From the NCBI GenBank assembly GCA_913063325.1, contig CAJXYE010000048.1:1-37139 (forward strand): a stretch of 37,139 nucleotides of DNA, read 5' to 3'. Below, one piece after another: positions 9,340 through 17,886 of the stretch. Source of the stretch: an uncultured Colwellia sp. Lineage in GTDB: Bacteria > Pseudomonadota > Gammaproteobacteria > Enterobacterales > Alteromonadaceae. The notes under the pieces are model-generated. The model did no database searches. It was not told the origin of the DNA and was given only the letters and a program-made list of their open reading frames with translations. A program made the position numbers and the translations under genes. Position 1 is the stretch's first letter. Each line of letters begins with the position of its first letter.

Positions 9340-10436
9340 GATGATTTTTCCATTGGTATAGCAAGGGTGACAGTAAAACTATACTCTAATGGCGTTACCG
9401 ATAATTGGGCAAGCTCGCCATAAAGTAAATTTAACCGTTGTTTGATATTTTTTAAACCTGTGCCAGTGCCTTGGGTAGGTATCGCCACCGAGCTGGCTAC
9501 AGGGTTGCAGACTTCAATCAATAACAATTCACCTTTATTGGTAATATTTATGCTTAACTTTGATTTACCTTTAATGTTCTCAATGCCATGTTTAATAGCA
9601 TTTTCTACCAAGATTTGTAAGGTCATTGGTGGAATTAAACACTGCTGACAAGATGATGAAAAATGGAGCTGAAAGTCCAACCTATCGTCTAGTTGTAAGC
9701 GCATAATATCGATATAACGATCGATAATAGTTAACTCTTGTTCAATGGCTATTTTATCTTGTTTATTGCTCGCTAAGGAGTACCGCAATATTTCTGAAAA
9801 AGCGGTGATCATCTCATCTGCATGTACGGCATTTTCGTAAATCATAAAGCGAATGTTATTCAAACTATTAAAAAGAAAATGTGGATTAAGCTGATTGGTT
9901 AAACTCGCTAATTTGGCTTCTTTTAAGCTATTTTCTAAACGTAAGCTTTTCATTTCCGACTCTTTTACCTGACGACTTGTGGTTACGGCAATATAGATAA
10001 AGGCCCAAGTGCTAATAAATAATAGGCTTATAACACTGTTATAAAAAATAAAAGCTGCCAACTTACCAACTAAGCTTCTATTCTCCTTTGCTAAGGCCTC
10101 AGCGCCTAGGAATTCGGCTCCAAAGAAAGGGTATACTATGGCTAAAAGTAATAGTGAAATCACAAAAGCTAATAGTAGTGATATCATCAAGGTTAAAGGA
10201 ATGACTTTCGCCATACTAAAGCGATGCCAAGACTTTAGCTGATAGCAGTACCTAAAAATAAGCACAGCACCTGTATATAGAGGCAGCCAGGCAATTTGGA
10301 TAACGGTATTTAAAAGAAAATACCGTTCAACTACAAGAAACAGGATCAGCTGCACTAAACTCATAACAGCGAGTAATGAACCATGATATTCCCAAAAAAC
10401 TTTATTTTTTGGGAAGAAGTGATAGGTATTATTCAT
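9336..10436 (-). CDS. LytS/AlgZ-type membrane sensor histidine kinase
   Basis: A 366-aa sensor kinase of the His_kinase (PF06580-like) class. The N-terminus has about four hydrophobic segments (near 20-40, 43-62, 80-103 and 125-150) and no large periplasmic domain. A short coiled coil (156-180) leads to the phospho-acceptor motif NPHFLFNSLNNIR with His186. The ATP-binding part has the N-box LQILVENAIKHGIENIKG (Asn279) and the glycine-rich GTGTGLKNIKQRLNLLYG near the C-terminus. It lies 16 bp downstream of the serine hydrolase gene and overlaps its cognate regulator by 4 bp. The stimulus is unknown; the absence of an extracellular domain suggests sensing within the membrane or through a partner such as the hydrolase. 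Confidence 0.94.
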   Translation of the reverse strand: MNNTYHFFPKNKVFWEYHGSLLAVMSLVQLILFLVVERYFLLNTVIQIAWLPLYTGAVLIFRYCYQLKSWHRFSMAKVIPLTLMISLLLAFVISLLLLAIVYPFFGAEFLGAEALAKENRSLVGKLAAFIFYNSVISLLFISTWAFIYIAVTTSRQVKESEMKSLRLENSLKEAKLASLTNQLNPHFLFNSLNNIRFMIYENAVHADEMITAFSEILRYSLASNKQDKIAIEQELTIIDRYIDIMRLQLDDRLDFQLHFSSSCQQCLIPPMTLQILVENAIKHGIENIKGKSKLSINITNKGELLLIEVCNPVASSVAIPTQGTGTGLKNIKQRLNLLYGELAQLSVTPLEYSFTVTLAIPMEKSS

Positions 10437-10452
10437 AGGTAATAGGCATTAT

Positions 10453-12351
10453 TTATATGTGATACAACAGCCAAACGCGAAAACCAATCATACCGTAACT
10501 TGCCAATAAAAAAACATTTAGCAAATGCATACCGCAGACAGAAACACTTAACCAATAACTTTTTGATTTTTCTTTGCTACTTTTAAGTTGCCAAAGACGG
10601 AATAAACTCATGATAGTGATTAGTGGATAACAAAGGCTCAACGCTAAAATAGTTAATGAAAGTGGTGATATTTGACTTATCGCCACTAAATTACCAGCCG
10701 AATCTGCCAACACCAGTGAAAATACATATATAACAAAACAGACACTGGTTAAGGTTGGCCATAATCGGCTGGTTATTTGCTGTGGCGTTAATGCCTTTCG
10801 ATAGGCATTAAGTGGCAACCAAAATAAAGCAAATAATAACGTGCCACTCGTTAATATAATGACAATGGCGAGCAACACTATTTTACTCCAAACCCACGCC
10901 TTAGACACGGGCACATATAAATGCATACCTAACTGTATTGCTTCTCCTACAATAGGATCATTAACGATCGCCATTGATGGTAAACCGCTCTTAGGATCTA
11001 CTAATAAGTTTTCACTGATAGCATAGGGTGAGCTGGATCTACTGCCAAGAAGAGGTGCAAGATGAAAGCCTTTTTCATCGTGAGAAAAAATCATAAAATT
11101 AAATAAATCATTGAAGGCTTCCTGCATATAATTTTGAGGATTTATTTTTTTGTAATAGCCGTTTATTTTTTTGAATGCGCTTGGCAGGTCTGTCGATATA
11201 GCGTTATGTGGTTGAACATCCCTTACTATATACTCCCTGATAAGTTTGACTATTTGATACATTGCCGCACCGCCTCCTGAGCTCATTACAACATAGCCAC
11301 TGTTTAAGGTAGACACATAAGCCAAACTCGACATTGCGCCCTCTATCGAACCATCATGGCCATGAAAAGCAGTGTTATACTCACCAAAACCGCTACTATA
11401 ATTAGTTATGCCATACCCAGCTGTTATCCCTTGAGCTGATCCTAAAGTGGTGTTTGGACTTTGCATACGTTGCAACGATGCAGCGCTAATTAAACTTACG
11501 CTGGAAAACTCTCCTTGCTGGATAAAAAACTGTAAGAGGTTAGCCATTTCAGCGGGTGAAGCATTAATAGCTCCCTCAGAACGATAAATAATAGGCTGAT
11601 AATCTTGTGCTTCACTATTAATATAGGTAGTGGTCATTACCTTGTTATTATCAGGCTTAAAATAAGTACTGTTAGTCATTCCAAGTGGTATAAAGAAATT
11701 TTTTCTGATGTAATCTTCATATAACATGCCGGTAGTTTTTTGAACAATATAACTTGCAACAGCCGCACCGATATTACTATAAGCATGCCTTGTACCTGCT
11801 GGCCAACGAGATTTTCTATTTTGTGGATATTGCATTAAGGCATTTTTCAAAGCAATAGGTGGTGTTGGTTTATGTGCAAATTCAGCCAGCGTCATTTCGC
11901 CCCAACCCGAGGTATGCTCTAATAAGTGCACTAACAATACAGGGTTGGTTGGTTGCCATTTATTTTCAAAGCTAATGTCAGGTACTAAGTCACGTACTTT
12001 ATCATTGAGGTTTAACTTGCCTTCTTCTACTAATTTAAGCACGGCAAGGCCAATAAACATTTTCGAAATAGAGCCAATGCGAAACAATGAATGCTCATCT
12101 ACACCTATATTTTCAGCAAGATTAGCTTTGCCTAAACCTGTGGTCCAAACAGGCTCCCCCTTATCAATAAGAACCACGCCTAAAGCGGGAATGTTTGCCG
12201 ACTTTTGAATGTTTATTATTTCTTGCTGTAATTGTGTCAACGTTTTTTGGGTATTTTCAGCATTGACTGAGAATGACAAAAAAAATAGATTTATCAGTAA
12301 AAACATTACCCTGATGTTATTTATAAATAATGGCTTTCGTTTATATTGCAT
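10453..12351 (-). CDS. Membrane-anchored serine hydrolase, beta-lactamase/PBP family
   Basis: A 632-aa protein with a cleavable signal (hydrophobic residues 14-31, probably ending SVNA-EN), a beta-lactamase-class-C-like domain (about 35-385) and a C-terminal membrane part with about four helices (from about 485 to the end). The active-site motifs are Ser94-Ile-Ser-Lys97 (SxxK), Tyr191-Ser-Asn193 (YxN) and His332-Asp-Gly334 in place of the Lys-Thr-Gly triad. This fits esterase/peptidase members of the family rather than a true beta-lactamase. Residues 385-480 form an extra extracytoplasmic region. The start has GGGTG about 7 nt upstream. It heads an apparent operon with the kinase and LytTR regulator, suggesting that it produces or modifies the signal, or is the system's output. 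The substrate is unknown. Confidence 0.88.
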   Translation of the reverse strand: MQYKRKPLFINNIRVMFLLINLFFLSFSVNAENTQKTLTQLQQEIINIQKSANIPALGVVLIDKGEPVWTTGLGKANLAENIGVDEHSLFRIGSISKMFIGLAVLKLVEEGKLNLNDKVRDLVPDISFENKWQPTNPVLLVHLLEHTSGWGEMTLAEFAHKPTPPIALKNALMQYPQNRKSRWPAGTRHAYSNIGAAVASYIVQKTTGMLYEDYIRKNFFIPLGMTNSTYFKPDNNKVMTTTYINSEAQDYQPIIYRSEGAINASPAEMANLLQFFIQQGEFSSVSLISAASLQRMQSPNTTLGSAQGITAGYGITNYSSGFGEYNTAFHGHDGSIEGAMSSLAYVSTLNSGYVVMSSGGGAAMYQIVKLIREYIVRDVQPHNAISTDLPSAFKKINGYYKKINPQNYMQEAFNDLFNFMIFSHDEKGFHLAPLLGSRSSSPYAISENLLVDPKSGLPSMAIVNDPIVGEAIQLGMHLYVPVSKAWVWSKIVLLAIVIILTSGTLLFALFWLPLNAYRKALTPQQITSRLWPTLTSVCFVIYVFSLVLADSAGNLVAISQISPLSLTILALSLCYPLITIMSLFRLWQLKSSKEKSKSYWLSVSVCGMHLLNVFLLASYGMIGFRVWLLYHI

Positions 12352-12457
12352 TTGTTACACCCTTTGTTTAAGCGATTCATTAGCGTTACCCTAATACGAA
12401 AGCCGTCGTCGTAGGTGATTAGGTGCTAAATGGCAAAATATACGGATAAGCGGTAGT

Positions 12458-12627
12458 TATATACCCAAGTTACATGAAGAGGCTGGTGTCAGCTGGAATT
12501 AGAAACACTTTTAGGTTAGGCATTGATTGAAGATAATGGTTGTTCCCTTGTCGAAATAAATAACACAGCATAAAACGATTCTAAGCCAGCCATGCGGGGA
12601 CGCATCTTCAAGTAGCTTGAATATATA
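12458..12627. repeat. MITE-like intergenic element, copy A
   Basis: The ends form an imperfect 23-bp inverted repeat: TATATACCCAAGTTACATGA at 12458-12477 and its counterpart on the opposite strand at 12605-12627, with about four mismatches. Internal blocks (GGAATTAGAAACACTTTTAGG near 12495 and AACACAGCATAAAACGATTC near 12565) recur in diverged form in the element at 19251-19516, so both belong to one family. It carries no ORF and is likely a non-autonomous element or its remnant. It occupies most of the 12352-12730 gap upstream of the serine hydrolase. Confidence 0.6.
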
Positions 12628-12630
12628 CAA

Positions 12631-12694
12631 AAAAATCCCTCTGGTTTTGTCAAATAAAGCTAAAAGCCTTAAAAACATAACCAGAGGGATTTTT
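12631..12694 (-). terminator. Intrinsic terminator of ssb
   Basis: Perfect 16-nt arms (AAAAATCCCTCTGGTT and its complement, 12631-12646 and 12679-12694) enclose a loop of about 32 nt. Read on the minus strand, the GC-rich lower stem is followed by a run of T residues, directly downstream of the ssb stop. It is A/T-flanked on both sides, so it could also act in the other direction. Confidence 0.8.
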
Positions 12695-12730
12695 AAAATA
12701 TCTTACCCTATAAAAGCTGTTTTATATGAT

Positions 12731-13438
12731 CTAAAAAGGGATATCATCATCAAAATCAATTGATGGCTCTTGTGGGTTTACTTTAGGTGCTTGCTGCTGT
12801 TGGTAGCCACCTTGTTGTGCTGGGGCTTGCTGTTGAGGAGCAAAACCACCCTGTTGTGCTGGTGCTTGTTGTTGTTGCGGAGCAAAACCACCTTGTTGTG
12901 CAGGAGCTTGTTGTTGAGAGAAACCACCTGATTGTTGTGGGGCTTGCTTTTGCCCTTGATTAGAGAAGCCGCCCTGCTGTGTAGGTGCTTGTTGTTGAGA
13001 AAAACCACCTGATTGTTGTGGAGCTTGCTTTTGGAAACCGCCTTGTTGCTGCTGTCCTTGATTAGAGAAACCACCGCTTTGACCTTGAGAGGGTTTTCCA
13101 TCTAACATTTGCATCACGCCGTTAAAGCCTTGCACTACGATTTCTGTCGTGTACTGATCTTGACCTTGTTGGTTGGTCCACTTTTTCGTTTGCAAAGAGC
13201 CTTCAATATATACTTTTGAACCCTTTTTCAAGTATTCACCAGAAATTTCAGCAAGCTTGCCAAACATAACAACACGGTGCCATTCTGTTTTTTCTTTTTG
13301 CTCACCAGTTTGTTTGTCTTTCCATGAGTCTGACGTTGCAACAGTAAGGTTTGCTACTGCGCCGCCATTTGGCATAAAACGTACCTCAGGATCTTTGCCT
13401 AAGTTACCTAATATGATTACTTTATTTACACCCGCCAT
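12731..13438 (-). CDS. ssb: Single-stranded DNA-binding protein SSB
   Basis: A 235-aa SSB, longer than the 178 aa of E. coli. Residues 1-110 are the OB fold ([51 protein letters not shown]). A low-complexity Gln/Gly/Pro linker (about 112-222) follows, and the protein ends in the conserved acidic tip DFDDDIPF that docks repair and replication partners. The start is supported by AGGA about 8 nt upstream. SSB binds single-stranded DNA as a tetramer during replication, recombination and repair. I looked for a LexA box upstream and found only a half-match (CTGTTTAAATAG near 13487). The linker length is driven by an in-frame DNA repeat. Confidence 0.98.
   Translation of the reverse strand: MAGVNKVIILGNLGKDPEVRFMPNGGAVANLTVATSDSWKDKQTGEQKEKTEWHRVVMFGKLAEISGEYLKKGSKVYIEGSLQTKKWTNQQGQDQYTTEIVVQGFNGVMQMLDGKPSQGQSGGFSNQGQQQQGGFQKQAPQQSGGFSQQQAPTQQGGFSNQGQKQAPQQSGGFSQQQAPAQQGGFAPQQQQAPAQQGGFAPQQQAPAQQGGYQQQQAPKVNPQEPSIDFDDDIPF
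12785..13085 (-). repeat. In-frame tandem repeats encoding the SSB linker
   Basis: Degenerate repeats of roughly 27-45 bp encode units such as [22 protein letters not shown] and [10 protein letters not shown], with at least seven GGF/GGY units. The DNA copies are near-identical over short blocks (for example GTTGTGCTGGGGCTTGCTG and GTTGTGCTGGTGCTTGTTG on the plus strand). They are therefore likely to expand or contract by slippage, altering linker length without shifting the frame. Confidence 0.8.
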
Positions 13439-13747
13439 GAAAATATCCTATTAATTGAGCTATTAAGACGTACGTCGCTTCTTTATCTGTTTAAATAGGA
13501 AGAAAGTGTGTCTTTAAAATTTAGTTTAAGAGGGTAATTCTATAGTGAGCAGCGATCAAATTCGAGTGATTTTTTGTTAAAAGCTCAATTATTTTATTTT
13601 AGTCTCTTTTAGAAATAGCTAATAAAATAACATAACAAAAGCAGTAGAAAATAGCGGAAATGACCTTAGCTACTAATTAACTGTTATCACTGAAGATTAG
13701 CGACCCTACACTAAAACTAGACTAATAATAAGCTCACAAGGAATGAG
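13439..13747. other. Intergenic region upstream of ssb
   Basis: These 309 bp must hold the ssb promoter, but I cannot place -35 and -10 boxes with confidence. No ORF, strong hairpin or LexA box is visible. Confidence 0.5.
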
Positions 13748-14152
13748 TTAAGCTGCTTCTAAGTCAACAAGGTGCTTAGCTAACTGCAGGCGAATATCAT
13801 CAGATATTTTTTTAGAGCATTGCGCTTTATAATCAAAATTAACCATAGCTGCTGTGCCTGAAACGCATTTTTCACCATGTTGCCAAAGCTCTTGATAAAC
13901 ATCAAATGAGGCACCACCAATTCGGCTAATGTAGGTTCTAATTTCTATTTCTTGACCGTAAAAAAGTTGCCCATGATAAGACACTTCTATTTTAGCGATA
14001 ATAAGTTGCCATTTCTTCGGATCTAAATCAGGTGTAAAAAGCTTGAAAATAGGTGCTCGTCCCCCCTCAAACCAAACCGGCGGTTTAGTATTATTGATAT
14101 GCCCTAAAGCATCAGTATCACTAAAGTGTGGCATCATTTTTTCACTGAACAT
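13748..14152 (-). CDS. Acyl-CoA thioesterase, 4HBT hotdog fold
   Basis: A 134-aa protein, the usual size for a single-domain YbgC/FadM-like thioesterase. The N-terminal signature SDTDALGHINNTKPPVWFEG (about 11-30) is the hotdog active-site region, with Asp14 the likely catalytic acid and His-Ile-Asn-Asn following. The central beta strands (IIAKIEVSYHGQLFYGQEIEI, GGASFDVYQELW) match the family. It probably hydrolyses short- or medium-chain acyl-CoA in the cytoplasm; the exact substrate is not readable. AGG about 7 nt before the ATG supports the start. It is monocistronic, between ssb and the M24 peptidase. Confidence 0.88.
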   Translation of the reverse strand: MFSEKMMPHFSDTDALGHINNTKPPVWFEGGRAPIFKLFTPDLDPKKWQLIIAKIEVSYHGQLFYGQEIEIRTYISRIGGASFDVYQELWQHGEKCVSGTAAMVNFDYKAQCSKKISDDIRLQLAKHLVDLEAA

Positions 14153-14210
14153 AATTAACCTTATTTTATTATTAACAGCACTAATACCATTAATTCTATT
14201 AAATTATTGT

Positions 14211-14295
14211 CCCCTTGTGGGGGTTAAATAATCCACGTCTGCGTTGCTCTCAATCAAACGCCTTGCTCTGATTTATTTATCCTACCCACAAGAAG
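14211..14295. repeat. Short imperfect inverted-repeat element
   Basis: CTTGTGGG at 14214-14221 pairs with CCCACAAG at 14285-14292, and the pairing continues inward through a TAAATAA/TTATTTA region, giving about 24-nt imperfect arms around a 40-nt centre (GCGTTGCTCTCAATCAAACG). It lies between the thioesterase and peptidase genes. It lacks a T-tract at its end and may be a small palindromic repeat element or a processed hairpin. Confidence 0.4.
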
Positions 14296-14339
14296 ATCAC
14301 AAACCAAATTAAAATGGTCAAAATTTCAATCTGACTAAA

Positions 14340-15617
14340 TCAAACTATTTTATCCGTTAATTTACCTATGGGTGAGTCTAAAGAGAGTGGTGGCTCAGTA
14401 AACCAATGTGCTTTCTTTTCTCCCATATATAAACAATCTTCTAATCTTACTCCAAATTGACCAGGAAGATATATACCAGGTTCATTCGAGAAGCACATGC
14501 CCTTAGCTAAAGGAGTTCGTTCCCCATGAACAAAATTAATACTCTCATGCCCTTCCATACCAATACCGTGACCCGTTCGATGAGATAGCCCTGGCAACTT
14601 ATATTTTGGTCCAAAGTTCAATGACTCATAATACTTTCTAACTGCATCATCAACAAGACCAGCTTCAACACCTACCTTGGCCTTATTAAATGCTACTTCC
14701 TGTCCTTGCCTAACGGTTTCCCAAACATGTCTTTGCTGCTTAGTTGCAGAGCCAACAACAAATGTTCTACTAATATCAGATTGATAACCATGTACACTAC
14801 ATCCAGAATCCATTAGCACAATAGAGCCATTTTTGATAAGTTGCTCTTTCTTGGTTCCATGAGGAAAGGCGCTTGCCTCATTAAACAAAGCTAAGCACCA
14901 AGGACTACTTCCTCCTAGATTTGATAGAGCACTTTTCATCAATGATTTAACATCGCTTTGAGTCATACCAACTTCTAACAGACCATACACATACTCATAT
15001 GCACGTAGAGTTACCTCATTTGCCTTATGAAGTAGTTGCAGTTCATGAGTACTTTTATACATTCTACAACCCAGTGTAATTGGATTTGCGCTGCTATGAC
15101 TGGCATCAGGTAATAATGACATGGTTTTTTCTAGCACAAAATACCTGACGGTATTTTCAAAACCTATTAGTCCTTTATCTACACCTCTATCCTTGAGTAT
15201 CTGACTTACTTTTACAAAAGGACTTTCATGTTCTTGCCAAACTCTTACATCATTCCCTACAGACAAAGATTCCCTAATACTTGGCTCTTCAAAAAACGGA
15301 CAAACAACGGCAATGTCGCCATCTCTTGGTATAACCACAGCAGTAAGCCTTTCGCTTCTCCACCACTGTATGCCAGTAAAATAATCCATCGCCGCACCAG
15401 GCTCTAACACTATTGCGGAGAACCCTTCTTTTCTCATTATCTTTTGAGCCTTTGCAATTCTTTCTTCTCGCTCAAAAGTTGAAATAGGAGCTATGTCCAT
15501 ATTTACTTTAGCAAGGCCATTTAATGAAGGTTTTTTCTCTGCTGAGGTAGCTATTGAAGACATCACTGAACCAGCTAATGTTAATGCTGTTGCTTTTAGA
15601 AAGAATCTTTTATCCAT
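14340..15617 (-). CDS. Exported M24-family metallopeptidase (Xaa-Pro aminopeptidase-like)
   Basis: A 425-aa protein with an N-terminal creatinase-like domain (about 45-185) and a C-terminal pita-bread domain (about 192-415). All five dinuclear metal ligands are present: Asp270 (VLMDSGC), Asp281 (SDISRTF), His350 (GHGIGMEGHE), Glu379 (SNEPGIY) and Glu393 (VRLEDC). The N-terminus MDKRFFLKATALTLAGSVMS reads as an export signal resembling a Tat motif, with Lys-Arg in place of Arg-Arg and then FFLK; that suggests export after cofactor loading, but Sec export is also possible. Such enzymes cleave N-terminal residues next to proline. The neighbouring amidohydrolase remnant (15700-15893) may mark a former peptide-degradation pair. 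Confidence 0.9.
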   Translation of the reverse strand: MDKRFFLKATALTLAGSVMSSIATSAEKKPSLNGLAKVNMDIAPISTFEREERIAKAQKIMRKEGFSAIVLEPGAAMDYFTGIQWWRSERLTAVVIPRDGDIAVVCPFFEEPSIRESLSVGNDVRVWQEHESPFVKVSQILKDRGVDKGLIGFENTVRYFVLEKTMSLLPDASHSSANPITLGCRMYKSTHELQLLHKANEVTLRAYEYVYGLLEVGMTQSDVKSLMKSALSNLGGSSPWCLALFNEASAFPHGTKKEQLIKNGSIVLMDSGCSVHGYQSDISRTFVVGSATKQQRHVWETVRQGQEVAFNKAKVGVEAGLVDDAVRKYYESLNFGPKYKLPGLSHRTGHGIGMEGHESINFVHGERTPLAKGMCFSNEPGIYLPGQFGVRLEDCLYMGEKKAHWFTEPPLSLDSPIGKLTDKIV

Positions 15618-15699
15618 TTCGCTTTTACTCGTTAGAAATTTGTAATTGAGATTATGATTTTTTTAATTAATGCACAACTAAATATTATCATTCATATTA

Positions 15700-15893
15700 G
15701 GCGAAACACCATTACGTAACTTTAAAGTGCTTTATGGCACAGGGCGAATGAGAACAATAAACCAATTCGCGCAGGTGGCGTAAATTATACGCTAAAAAAC
15801 GGCATAGTTTACGATGCTAAGTTACTCTTAGCACAAGTGAAAGTAATGGTTGAACAAGCTAAGTTCAAAAAAATTGATCGTATTAAAAAGTAA
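15700..15893 (+). pseudogene. C-terminal remnant of an amidohydrolase, frameshifted
   Basis: Two adjoining frames read as the tail of a metal-dependent amidohydrolase of the imidazolonepropionase-like class. Frame one (about 15700-15753) gives GETPLRNFKVLYGTGRMR. After a shift near 15748, frame two gives ENNKPIRAGGVNYTLKNGIV and then YDAKLLLAQVKVMVEQAKFK to a stop at 15891-15893. From memory, family members end in a continuous version such as NFKVLYGTG...GGV.YTIKDGIVYDAK.LLA.V. No upstream catalytic part is present; the minus-strand peptidase starts at 15617. It is a decayed gene fragment, probably left by deletion. The rest of the 15618-15990 gap holds nothing I can name. Confidence 0.6.
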
Positions 15894-15990
15894 AAAGCCA
15901 AATAAAAAATGTTGAATTTAGCAGTTAACGCTATAGTTAAATGAGTGATATATAAAGTATTACTCACTTAACATTTAACTCAGGTACGCG

Positions 15991-17799
15991 ATGCAGTTTT
16001 TATTAAAAATCATAAAAAAAATAAAAAAATGTAATGTTATATCGCCAACCCCCGTAAAAGCAATCTCACTTACTTGGCGAGATAGTACACGACCTAGGCT
16101 GCTATCATTGTTAGTGGCTGGCTTATTATTATCTGCTTCCTACGGAGTCATCGCGGCTGCTGAAAAATCGATAAATAACCTAAATACAACCAACACTGCG
16201 ACTACTGATGCACTTAGTGAACAACAATTAGATAGAACAACGACGGAACACTCTGAACAAAAAGTACAGTGTGATACCAGTCAACCCAAGATAATATTCA
16301 ACCCACAAACTATTTTTGATGAGAGCGACGACGATATTATTTTTTTACATCGTTGGGCCAATGCCATCCACATTGATACCAAAGTTATTACCTTAGAAAA
16401 TGAAGCTACTTTTTTTATTGATAAATGTATGAAAACTTTTGCCGATATGGCTGAACTAGAGCGACATTTACGCAGTAGAAAATTTTTAAGAGATGCTGAA
16501 GTTAGCGCTGATGAAGATGTAGAAAATATTACCATTACCACTTGGGATAATTGGTCACTTATGCCAACAGTTAGCTTTGGGCGTAAAGGTGGCGTAAACA
16601 CCTACAGCTTTGGTATCAAAGAGCGAAACTTACTTGGCTTGGGCATAGATACTGAAATTGAATCTTATCAAAATACCCAACGTTCTGGATATAAGATTAA
16701 TGCCACTATCCCGCTTTTTCAAAAACAAAACACCTCAGTTAAACTAGGCTTTTCCGATAATGATGACGGTCAAAGACATAGCTTGTTTCTACATAAAACA
16801 TTTGCTGCTTTTCATACTAAAACGGCTTATCACTTAGGTTTTAATGAAGAATACCGTAACGATACTGTTTTTCAAAATGGCCAGGATCAAAGTACCTTTG
16901 GCCATGACATTAGTTTTAAAGAAGCTAGTTATGCTTGGTTAAACTTTAACTATGACAGTCGATTACTAAGGTATCGCTTAGGTATAACACAAGATAAAGA
17001 CACATTCTCCGAGGTACCGACGGAAGACAGGAGTGACTCCCCCCCATTAACGAATGTTCACCCCGAAAATAGAGACTTACTCTATCCCTGGTTTGCTTTT
17101 GAATATATAGAAAAGGACTTTAGAAAACTCACTAACATACATTTAATCACCCAAATAGAGGATTTTAACCATGGCTGGTACCTTAGCTCTCGCCTTGGTA
17201 TCGGCAATGGTAATAAAGAAAATTCAGCATGGGCAATTTGGAAGATGCGAGTTAAAAAAGGCTTTAATTTACATAACAATGCCTTGTTACTGCTTGATTT
17301 AGCGTTGGCTAACGATATTTATCAAGAAAGAGATAGTCGATTATTAGTCAAACTTAGTGGTGAATATTTTTATCAACTCAATAAAAGTTGGGGATTTTAC
17401 CTTAGCAATGCCAATGTGCTCAGTAAAAATCAATATTTAGATAAGCCTGTGACTATGGGCGGAAATACCGGTTTACGCGGTTTTCCACTGCAATACCAAC
17501 ATGGTGAAAGTAGCATTAAAGTCACATCTGAAATCAGATATTACCCACAAATCAATCTGTTTAAATTATTTGATTTAGCCGGTGTAGCTTTTGTCGATGC
17601 AGGTCGTACTTATGGTGAATCGACGGTCAAAAATATAGAAGAAGGCTGGCTAGGCTCTGCAGGACTCGGCTTAAGGTTACACTCTCCTCATTCCGGCGGT
17701 AACAACCCTATCATTCATATCGACTTTGCTTTTCCGCAAAGTGACAACCCCGATATTAATAATTTTGAAATAAGAATACAGGCTAAGAAATCTTTCTAG
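15991..17799 (+). CDS. Omp85/BamA-like outer-membrane beta-barrel protein
   Basis: A 602-aa protein. An unusually long N-terminal extension (about 34 residues, Lys-rich) precedes a hydrophobic signal core (about 36-57, ending in Ala residues). A Ser/Thr-rich linker, one apparent POTRA-like unit (about 125-170, with LRSRKFLRDAEV) and a C-terminal barrel follow. The barrel has TGLRGFPLQYQ near residue 494, which matches the conserved (V/L)RGF loop-6 motif of the Omp85 superfamily, and ends in a terminal Phe (IRIQAKKSF), the usual assembly signal. One POTRA rather than five argues against BamA itself. It may be a TamA-like or 'surface antigen D15' protein. It stands alone, with no TamB or Skp neighbour. 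AGG lies about 8 nt upstream. The cargo is unknown. Confidence 0.85.
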   Translation: MQFLLKIIKKIKKCNVISPTPVKAISLTWRDSTRPRLLSLLVAGLLLSASYGVIAAAEKSINNLNTTNTATTDALSEQQLDRTTTEHSEQKVQCDTSQPKIIFNPQTIFDESDDDIIFLHRWANAIHIDTKVITLENEATFFIDKCMKTFADMAELERHLRSRKFLRDAEVSADEDVENITITTWDNWSLMPTVSFGRKGGVNTYSFGIKERNLLGLGIDTEIESYQNTQRSGYKINATIPLFQKQNTSVKLGFSDNDDGQRHSLFLHKTFAAFHTKTAYHLGFNEEYRNDTVFQNGQDQSTFGHDISFKEASYAWLNFNYDSRLLRYRLGITQDKDTFSEVPTEDRSDSPPLTNVHPENRDLLYPWFAFEYIEKDFRKLTNIHLITQIEDFNHGWYLSSRLGIGNGNKENSAWAIWKMRVKKGFNLHNNALLLLDLALANDIYQERDSRLLVKLSGEYFYQLNKSWGFYLSNANVLSKNQYLDKPVTMGGNTGLRGFPLQYQHGESSIKVTSEIRYYPQINLFKLFDLAGVAFVDAGRTYGESTVKNIEEGWLGSAGLGLRLHSPHSGGNNPIIHIDFAFPQSDNPDINNFEIRIQAKKSF

Positions 17800-17886
17800 A
17801 TTTTATTAACAATACCCGACACATATAAACCGCGTTAACTGAGCTATTTTCAAGTATTGAAAGGTTCTCACGACAACAAATATTGA

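Noticed and set aside
10453..12351. Antibiotic-resistance beta-lactamase
   Set aside because: It has SxxK and YxN, but His-Asp-Gly instead of Lys-Thr-Gly, plus an extra domain and C-terminal membrane helices, which fit esterase/peptidase relatives better.
12785..13085. The repeated units at ssb as a possible CRISPR array
   Set aside because: Repeats are in frame, degenerate, without unique spacers of constant size, and encode the known SSB linker.
12778..13101. 107-codon ORF in another frame of ssb
   Set aside because: It is an out-of-frame reading of the repetitive SSB linker (Lys/His/Asn-rich), so it only mirrors the repeats.
13487..13502. Possible LexA box upstream of ssb (CTGTTTAAATAGGAAG)
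   Set aside because: Only the left half-site matches; the right ACAG half is absent.
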